NCBI RefSeq assembly: GCF_017813335.1
Contig: NZ_JAGIYY010000001.1
Span: 1 to 64,000 of the forward strand
Length of the DNA stretch: 64,000 bases
DNA from: Tianweitania sediminis
Lineage (GTDB): Bacteria > Pseudomonadota > Alphaproteobacteria > Rhizobiales > Rhizobiaceae
Direction of reading: 5' to 3'
The translations under genes and the position numbers were made by a program. Positions 59,425 to 64,000 of the stretch are shown here, piece after piece. Numbering within the stretch: the stretch's first letter is position 1; each line of letters begins with the position of its first letter. Under the pieces are notes generated by a model. The model saw only the letters and a program-made list of their open reading frames with translations. It did no database searches and was not told the origin of the DNA.

Positions 59425-59936
59425 CAGGTGCGCCTCAAGCGGGACAGCGCATGAACCACATCGCGCATGGCATAAGCGAAGCACCCCAAAGCGGCCATTC
59501 CGATCGCAGCTTGCGGGATCCACAAGGGGATGCGGAAGGCAGGCGTGACCTGCGGCCGCTCCAGCCCCCAGGAGAACATCCAGAACGACCAGACGATGAA
59601 GAAGACCGTGATGATCACCGTCAGGATCGCGATGATCAGGTCGTGCGCCGCCTTCTTGCGGGGTGACGTCAACAGGTTGGCCAGCCAGTCAACCGTCAGA
59701 TGTTCGCGCCGGCGCGAGGCAATCACGGCTCCCGTCATGTAAAGCAGGACGGCGGCCAGCATGATCAGTTCATGCAGGCCGACCACGGACAGGCCGAGCA
59801 CATAGCGTGCCAGAACGAGAAACGCCATCAACCCGGCCGTTGCGAGCGAGGAGACAATCGCAACGACGTCGAGGCTTCGGGCAATGATGCTTCCACCGAT
59901 ACCGGGCCGCGACAAGCGCTCAGAGTCCACCGGCAT
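59424..59936 (-). CDS. TRAP transporter small permease (DctQ)
   Basis: 170 residues, four helices. Conserved DctQ points: Val-Leu-Ala-Arg-Tyr-Val-Leu, Leu-His-Glu-Leu near residue 55, and Arg-Glu-His-Leu-Thr-Val-Asp-Trp after the second helix. It overlaps dctP by 17 bases and dctM by four. Needed for assembly of the transporter. Confidence 0.9.
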   Translation of the reverse strand: MPVDSERLSRPGIGGSIIARSLDVVAIVSSLATAGLMAFLVLARYVLGLSVVGLHELIMLAAVLLYMTGAVIASRRREHLTVDWLANLLTSPRKKAAHDLIIAILTVIITVFFIVWSFWMFSWGLERPQVTPAFRIPLWIPQAAIGMAALGCFAYAMRDVVHALSRLRRT

Positions 59937-60912
59937 TGGCGCGGATCGTTTCCATGATCTCGGCTCCGACGCGGCTTTCCATCATCGGCCAGACCTGCGA
60001 GCGCACGCGCTCCGCCATTTCCTTCAGCTGCTCCGGAGACGGCTCGATGTAGTTCATGCCGGCTTCCTTAGCCTTTTCGATATAGCCCTGGTCGCGCTCC
60101 TGCGCTTGTTCGAAGGCTTCTTCCATGACGGTCAAAGCCGACTCCTCGACAACCTTCTGTTGTTCGGGCGTGAGCTTGTCCCAGCTGCCGGAATTCATCG
60201 CGATGATGCCGGTGACGAACTGCATCTTCGTTTGGTTGTAGTAATCCAGCACGTCGCGGAAATACTCGTAGTCCCAGTAGATGATGTTGGCGCCATCGCC
60301 ATCAACCACGCCGGTCTGGATGGCCGTGAAGACCTCGCTCCAGTCGATAGTTGCAGTCTGGTAGCCGAGCGCCTGCACGGATTCAGCCATCGGGAACATG
60401 GCGGGGACCCGGATCTTCAGGCTCGAGGCTTCTTCCGGCGTCATGGCATATTTGCCGCGCGAGGCGACCCCGTTGAAGCCTTCCGGCCAGGGACCGAAGA
60501 ACTTGAGCCCGAGATCGTCGTAGATGCCGACGAGCATCGTGTTGACCCAGCCTCCGGGTTTGTAGGCCTCGAAGGCTTCTTCCCAGCTCGTCACCATATA
60601 GGGCGTGAAAAGCACGCCCAGCCGCTCGTCATAGGCCGTGATCGGCCAGTTGATCATCAGGTCCACATCACCGGCCACAAACAGATCAAAGACTTCCGCC
60701 TGGCTCCCCAACTCGTTCTGGTAGAACACGTCCACCTGTACTTCGCCGTTTGTGCCATCCTCAATGAGCTTGGCCCAACGATCGAGCGCGTCGCCCGAAG
60801 GCGATCCCTTGGCGCCCGAGTCGGTCGCGAGTTTCAGTTGGGTCTGCGCGAGGGCTGGCGAAGACGCCATCAAAAGCAGCGCGGCTCCGGCGGCAAGCAG
60901 TTTGCTGAACAT
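59920..60912 (-). CDS. TRAP transporter binding protein (DctP)
   Basis: 330 residues with AGGGG before the start. A Sec signal ends Ala-Leu-Ala near residue 22. The body has the DctP pattern: Leu-Lys-Ile-Arg-Val-Pro (carboxylate Arg) and Thr-Gly-Val-Val-Asp-Gly in the second lobe. An organic acid is the expected ligand; the FMN oxidase gene upstream hints at a 2-hydroxyacid. Confidence 0.92.
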   Translation of the reverse strand: MFSKLLAAGAALLLMASSPALAQTQLKLATDSGAKGSPSGDALDRWAKLIEDGTNGEVQVDVFYQNELGSQAEVFDLFVAGDVDLMINWPITAYDERLGVLFTPYMVTSWEEAFEAYKPGGWVNTMLVGIYDDLGLKFFGPWPEGFNGVASRGKYAMTPEEASSLKIRVPAMFPMAESVQALGYQTATIDWSEVFTAIQTGVVDGDGANIIYWDYEYFRDVLDYYNQTKMQFVTGIIAMNSGSWDKLTPEQQKVVEESALTVMEEAFEQAQERDQGYIEKAKEAGMNYIEPSPEQLKEMAERVRSQVWPMMESRVGAEIMETIRANAGGL

Positions 60913-60956
60913 CGCGAGTATCCCCTGTCCTTGTTTGTTGCCCTAGCTCAACAAAA

Positions 60957-60974
60957 CTGGACGTGAATGTCCAG
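60957..60974. promoter_or_regulatory. CTGGAC-N6-GTCCAG inverted repeat before dctP
   Basis: A 6-base inverted repeat with a 6-base spacer, 45 bases from the dctP start. It shares TGGACGT with the palindrome at 2749 and the peptide-operon operator near 30273, but spacer lengths differ, so identity of the regulator is not implied. Confidence 0.4.
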
Positions 60975-61049
60975 CATGTTCGACAAGGTTCCCGCAGGCG
61001 ACGGAGATGCTTGGGCTGTCGTCGCTCGACCGAGAACAAATCGCTGTAT

Positions 61050-62150
61050 TCAGAGCCCAACCAGCACGTCGCGAGTCAGTTCAGCCGGCGACGAACAGCC
61101 CAGATGGCCAAGCGTCGTCCAGAACTCGCGCTGCAGCAGTTCCAGCGTGCGCCGCACCCCATTTTCGCCATCCGCGGCCAGCCCAAGCGCCAGGACACGG
61201 CCAAGCGCCACCGCATTCGCCCCAAGCGCCAGGGCGGTCGCGATGTCGCTGCCGCGGCGGATGCCAGAATCCAGGATGATCGGAATGTCCGGGCCGACCG
61301 CATCACGCACCAGCGGCAGCATGTCCACAGGCGTTGGGGTCCGGTCGATCGTCCGGGCGCCGTAGTTCGAAACGTAAAGCGCCTTGGCGCCCGCATCGAG
61401 CGCGTTCTTGGCGTCTCGCACGCTCATCACGCCCTTGATCATGCAAGGCAGCGGCGATTGTGCGATCACGCGTGCGGCCTGCTCCCATGTCCAACGCGGC
61501 TGGGTGAAGTCCAGCAACTCGCGCAGCATGGCAGGATCCGACGTGTCTGGGCCGAAATTGGCCGGTCCCTGATCGCGGCGATTGGTGAAGCGGTCTTCCA
61601 TCATCCGCTCGCGCCATTGCCGGATCGGCGAATAGGTCACGCAGATCCAGCGATAGCCTGCCGCCTTTGCGCGATGGATCATGGCGAGCACGGCGCCCTC
61701 GTCGCCGACAAAGGTCATCTGGAACACGGATGCGGCCGTGGAAGCCTGCGCGACTTCTTCAAGGGAATGGGCGGCTGCCACGGGCACCATCTGGCCGATG
61801 CCGACGGATTGTGCGGCGCGGCCGAGCGCAAGGTGACCATCGGGATGAAACACCGTTTCCCCGCCGCCAAAAGGCGCAACGAATGCAGGAAAGCTCAACT
61901 CCTGGCCAAGCACCGCAGTGGCCGTGGTGGGGTTGCTGACGCCGGTAAACAGCGGCGCTTCGAACAGGTAGCGGTCGAAAGCCGCGATGTTGGCGCGCAG
62001 GGTGACCTCGTCGCCGGTGCCACACTGGAGATAATTCCAATCTACCTCCGAAAGACGCCGGCGCGCATCGGCGGCAACACCTCTCAACGTCACGTATTTT
62101 TCTGACGTGGTGTAGCGATCATCCATGTGGCTTGGCTGTCGGGTCATCAC
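61050..62150 (-). CDS. FMN alpha-hydroxyacid oxidase relative with His-to-Tyr change
   Basis: 366 residues, full length for lactate oxidase/LldD-type barrels; GGGAGGGAG precedes the start. FMN features stay: Ile-Lys-Gly-Val near 238, Leu-Asp-Ser-Gly-Ile-Arg-Arg-Gly at 293-300, and Ala-Val-Ala-Leu-Gly-Arg at 313-318. But the catalytic Ser-Asn-His-Gly-Gly-Arg reads Ser-Asn-Tyr-Gly-Ala-Arg, putting Tyr263 where the proton-abstracting His belongs. It may be an oxidoreductase for another substrate or an altered oxidase. RidA and DadA-like genes upstream read in the same direction. Confidence 0.85.
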   Translation of the reverse strand: MMTRQPSHMDDRYTTSEKYVTLRGVAADARRRLSEVDWNYLQCGTGDEVTLRANIAAFDRYLFEAPLFTGVSNPTTATAVLGQELSFPAFVAPFGGGETVFHPDGHLALGRAAQSVGIGQMVPVAAAHSLEEVAQASTAASVFQMTFVGDEGAVLAMIHRAKAAGYRWICVTYSPIRQWRERMMEDRFTNRRDQGPANFGPDTSDPAMLRELLDFTQPRWTWEQAARVIAQSPLPCMIKGVMSVRDAKNALDAGAKALYVSNYGARTIDRTPTPVDMLPLVRDAVGPDIPIILDSGIRRGSDIATALALGANAVALGRVLALGLAADGENGVRRTLELLQREFWTTLGHLGCSSPAELTRDVLVGL

Positions 62151-62169
62151 GCGGCTCCCTCCCGGGTGG

Positions 62170-62520
62170 TCAATCTTTGGCAGCCGTGAGGACGATCTCG
62201 ATCAGCCGCTTGGGATCGCCCAGATCGCAGCCGCCGATGGTGGCGCGGGACGGCAGATCAGCGCCATCCAGCCATTCCAGCCAAGCCTCGTTCATCTCCT
62301 CCTTCCGCGACATGTCGCTGAGATAGATGCGTGCCTGCAGGATGTTGCTCTTGCTCGAGCCGAGTTCGTTCAGGAAGGTTTCGAGCTTGGCGCAAGTCTG
62401 GCGCGTTTGTTCCTTCATGCCCGTGTTGATGTCATCGGCCGCATGGCCGGCGAAATAAATGACACCATTGTGCTCAACGGCGCCGTATAGCGTGCGAGCC
62501 TTGCGATGGCGGGTGATCAT
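62170..62520 (-). CDS. RidA/YjgF-family protein
   Basis: 116 residues, the normal length. Tyr-Phe-Ala-Gly-His-Ala-Ala near residue 21 and Leu-Gln-Ala-Arg-Ile-Tyr-Leu-Ser-Asp near 62 match the family; the second supplies the Arg that binds the carboxylate of enamine/imine substrates. It would hydrolyse reactive 2-iminoacids released by the neighbouring DadA-like oxidase. Confidence 0.87.
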   Translation of the reverse strand: MITRHRKARTLYGAVEHNGVIYFAGHAADDINTGMKEQTRQTCAKLETFLNELGSSKSNILQARIYLSDMSRKEEMNEAWLEWLDGADLPSRATIGGCDLGDPKRLIEIVLTAAKD

Positions 62521-62596
62521 GGTGATGTCCTTTTTCTCGCGGAAAGCAGGATGGTGGCTCGCTTCGAGCGCACCGGGTCAAAGCTGACGCTGCGCG

Positions 62597-63715
62597 TCAG
62601 GCGGTGGGGGTGAGGCCTTGCGGGCTATACGGGTTCAAAGACCGATCGAGCGGTTGACCGGAAACAAGGTCAGCCAGGCACTTGCCGGCGAACGGACCCA
62701 CCGTGAGGCCGGACGCCCCGAGCCCATTGCCGATCGTCAAGCCTGGCAGGCCTGGAACGCGACCAAGAATTGGGCGGATGGTGGGCGCTGCCGGCCTGAA
62801 GCCGATCCGCGTTTCGATATGGGTGGCGTTGGCCAGGCCGGGCGCGATCGACAGACCCGCGGAAAGCACCTCGTGCTGGCCAGCGGCGGTCACCCTGTAA
62901 TCGAAACCTGAATTGTCTTCGCGCGTCGCCCCGATCACGACGCGTGAGTCGTCGAAGGCCAGCAGGTAATGGCTCCCCATCGGCAACAATACGGGCCATT
63001 GCGCCGTGGCCACTCCGGGCAGCGACAGATGCACGATCTGCCCCTTCTGCGGCTGAACCGGGTGATGAAGGCCAAGCGGCTGGAGAATGCGCGACGCCCA
63101 CGCGCCGGCGGTTACCACGATTTCATCGGCATGCAGCTGCTGTCCGCTGCTTCCCAGTGTGAGGAGCCCGCCATCTCTCATAGCCAGCGAGACATTGTCC
63201 CGGCGATATGTGGCGCCGAGCGAAATCGCGGCGCGAAGCATGGCGGCTGCAAGGAGCCGGGCATCCACGCGGGCTGCCCCCGATATGTGGATCGCTGGCA
63301 GACCGTCCCGCAGCGGAGGAAAAAGTGCGCGCGCTTCGGCTGGAGTCAAGCGGCTGACCTTGCCCGCTTCAGGAGCAGCTTTGGTGCGCTCACGCACCCG
63401 CTGTTCGGCGGCTTCAAACTCGCCGGGGTCTTCCGCAACAACCAGGGCACCAACCTTCCGGTAGCCAAGACTGGTTTCACCGCGTGCCACGAGACCGGTG
63501 ATCAGCTCGTCATAGAACCGGGCGCCGGCGGCATACATCTCATACCATTCCGGCTCGTCAGCCTTCGTGGCCCAAGGGCAAACGATGCCGGCACCAGCAA
63601 GGGTCGCCTTGCCCTGGTGTTCCTCGTCCACCACGTCGACCTTTACGCCCTTGAGAGCGAGGTGGTAGGCCGTGCTGGCGCCAAGAATGCCGGCGCCGAT
63701 AACCAAGACGCGCAT
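62597..63715 (-). CDS. FAD-dependent amino-acid oxidase/dehydrogenase (DadA-like)
   Basis: 372 residues from ATG 63715, with GGAAGG upstream; an earlier ATG at 63736 is less well placed. FAD motif Val-Ile-Gly-Ala-Gly-Ile-Leu-Gly (residues 4-11); C-terminal Gly-Asn-Gly-Leu-Gly-Ala-Ser-Gly-Leu-Thr-Val-Gly-Pro. It oxidises an amino acid to an imino acid. With RidA immediately downstream, an imine-releasing oxidase module is likely; the two share direction and a 76-base gap. Confidence 0.87.
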   Translation of the reverse strand: MRVLVIGAGILGASTAYHLALKGVKVDVVDEEHQGKATLAGAGIVCPWATKADEPEWYEMYAAGARFYDELITGLVARGETSLGYRKVGALVVAEDPGEFEAAEQRVRERTKAAPEAGKVSRLTPAEARALFPPLRDGLPAIHISGAARVDARLLAAAMLRAAISLGATYRRDNVSLAMRDGGLLTLGSSGQQLHADEIVVTAGAWASRILQPLGLHHPVQPQKGQIVHLSLPGVATAQWPVLLPMGSHYLLAFDDSRVVIGATREDNSGFDYRVTAAGQHEVLSAGLSIAPGLANATHIETRIGFRPAAPTIRPILGRVPGLPGLTIGNGLGASGLTVGPFAGKCLADLVSGQPLDRSLNPYSPQGLTPTA

Positions 63716-63795
63716 GCGCCTTCCTTCCATCGTCATTTTCTGAGGACGATCCGGCGCCGTAACGCGCCGGTCTCCATTTCGCGGCTTCGCTGCCG

Positions 63796-64000
63796 CTATT
63801 CCACCGTGACGCCCGAGAAGCGGCTGGTCCCGAAGATGGCAGGGACATAGCCTTTGACCGACTTGTTCACCGCCGTGATGGTGTCTGCGCCGCCCAGGAT
63901 CACCGCCGGCACTTCCTCGTGGAAAACTTCCTGCGCCTGGAGGTACAGCTTCTCGCGCTCCGCTTGGTCCGTGATGGAGCCGGCCTTGTTCATCAGCGTG
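63796..64000 (-). CDS. C-terminal part of a peptide ABC binding protein
   Basis: The open frame ends with TAG at 63796-63798 and runs off the window edge. The 67 visible residues (Ala-Glu-Arg-Glu-Lys-Leu-Tyr-x-x-Ala-Gln-Glu-Val-Phe-x-Glu-Glu-Val-Pro-Ala-Val, then Val-Lys-Gly-Tyr) match the C-terminus of solute-binding family 5. It probably belongs to another peptide or amino-acid importer outside the window that feeds the DadA/RidA genes downstream. Confidence 0.75.
   Translation of the reverse strand, partial: TLMNKAGSITDQAEREKLYLQAQEVFHEEVPAVILGGADTITAVNKSVKGYVPAIFGTSRFSGVTVE

Noticed and set aside
1-64000. CRISPR arrays, rRNA, complete tRNA genes, phage structural genes, toxin-antitoxin pairs
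   Set aside because: None seen: no spaced direct-repeat arrays and no recognisable RNA genes or such protein families in the window.

Overview
The window is a GC-rich, densely packed piece of an alphaproteobacterial genome, most likely a member of the rhizobial order Hyphomicrobiales (Mesorhizobium/Aminobacter-like relatives). This is inferred from gene style and content, not from a marker gene: no rRNA, tRNA or housekeeping core is visible. The content is accessory: many uptake systems (three ABC sets, two TRAP sets, extra binding proteins), each joined to catabolic enzymes and a local regulator, plus one glycan-biosynthesis operon and a glycerol locus.

Layout. 1-1.2 kb: the tail of an IS3-type transposase and an RTX-like/DUF4214 gene. 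1.6-3.9 kb: a DMT exporter divergent from a nitronate monooxygenase-like flavoenzyme. 4-15.4 kb: a long plus-strand catabolic run with a polyamine-type ABC importer (binding protein, ATPase, two permeases), two enoyl-CoA hydratase-family enzymes, an acyl-CoA dehydrogenase, a TetR regulator, an NDP-forming acyl-CoA ligase and a ThDP enzyme. This looks like import, CoA activation and oxidation of an organic acid or amine. 15.5-18.8 kb: small or secreted unknowns, including an envelope protein with two Tudor-like repeats, a 46-residue lipoprotein gene, and an alpha/beta hydrolase.

19-30.2 kb: a D-amino-acid/peptide module. The plus-strand operon is D-aminoacylase-like amidohydrolase, CobW/G3E metallochaperone and IclR regulator. 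The minus-strand operon is M81 (MlrC-like) metallopeptidase, oligopeptide ABC importer and DadA-like oxidase. Both promoters carry the same 10-base word, so one IclR regulon is a good hypothesis. 30.4-36.3 kb: a divergent DJ-1 protein/GlxA regulator pair, then an orphan LivK-type binding protein, an NTF2-like protein, a Leu/Val dehydrogenase-like enzyme and an M20 deacylase. 36.3-42.2 kb: a TRAP system (DctP and a fused DctQM) with two Gfo/Idh/MocA dehydrogenases, divergent from a GntR/FCD regulator, with a clear alternating-heptamer operator between them.

42.3-53.8 kb is the most unusual part. A cysteine-free SDR/SPW/VKOR-like/SPW membrane fusion faces a six-gene, tightly coupled minus-strand operon: a glycosyltransferase, a glycosyltransferase/UDP-galactopyranose mutase fusion, a GT4, a Gfo/Idh dehydrogenase, a zinc-ligand-poor MDR dehydrogenase and a GT4/clan GH-A glycosidase fusion. 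It should make an undescribed, probably galactofuranose-containing, glycoconjugate. 54-58.1 kb: glpR-glpD-(41-residue ORF)-glpK with DeoR-type operator repeats. 58.1-64 kb: a second TRAP system (separate P, Q, M), an FMN alpha-hydroxyacid oxidase relative lacking the catalytic histidine, RidA, a DadA-like oxidase, and the end of another peptide-binding protein.
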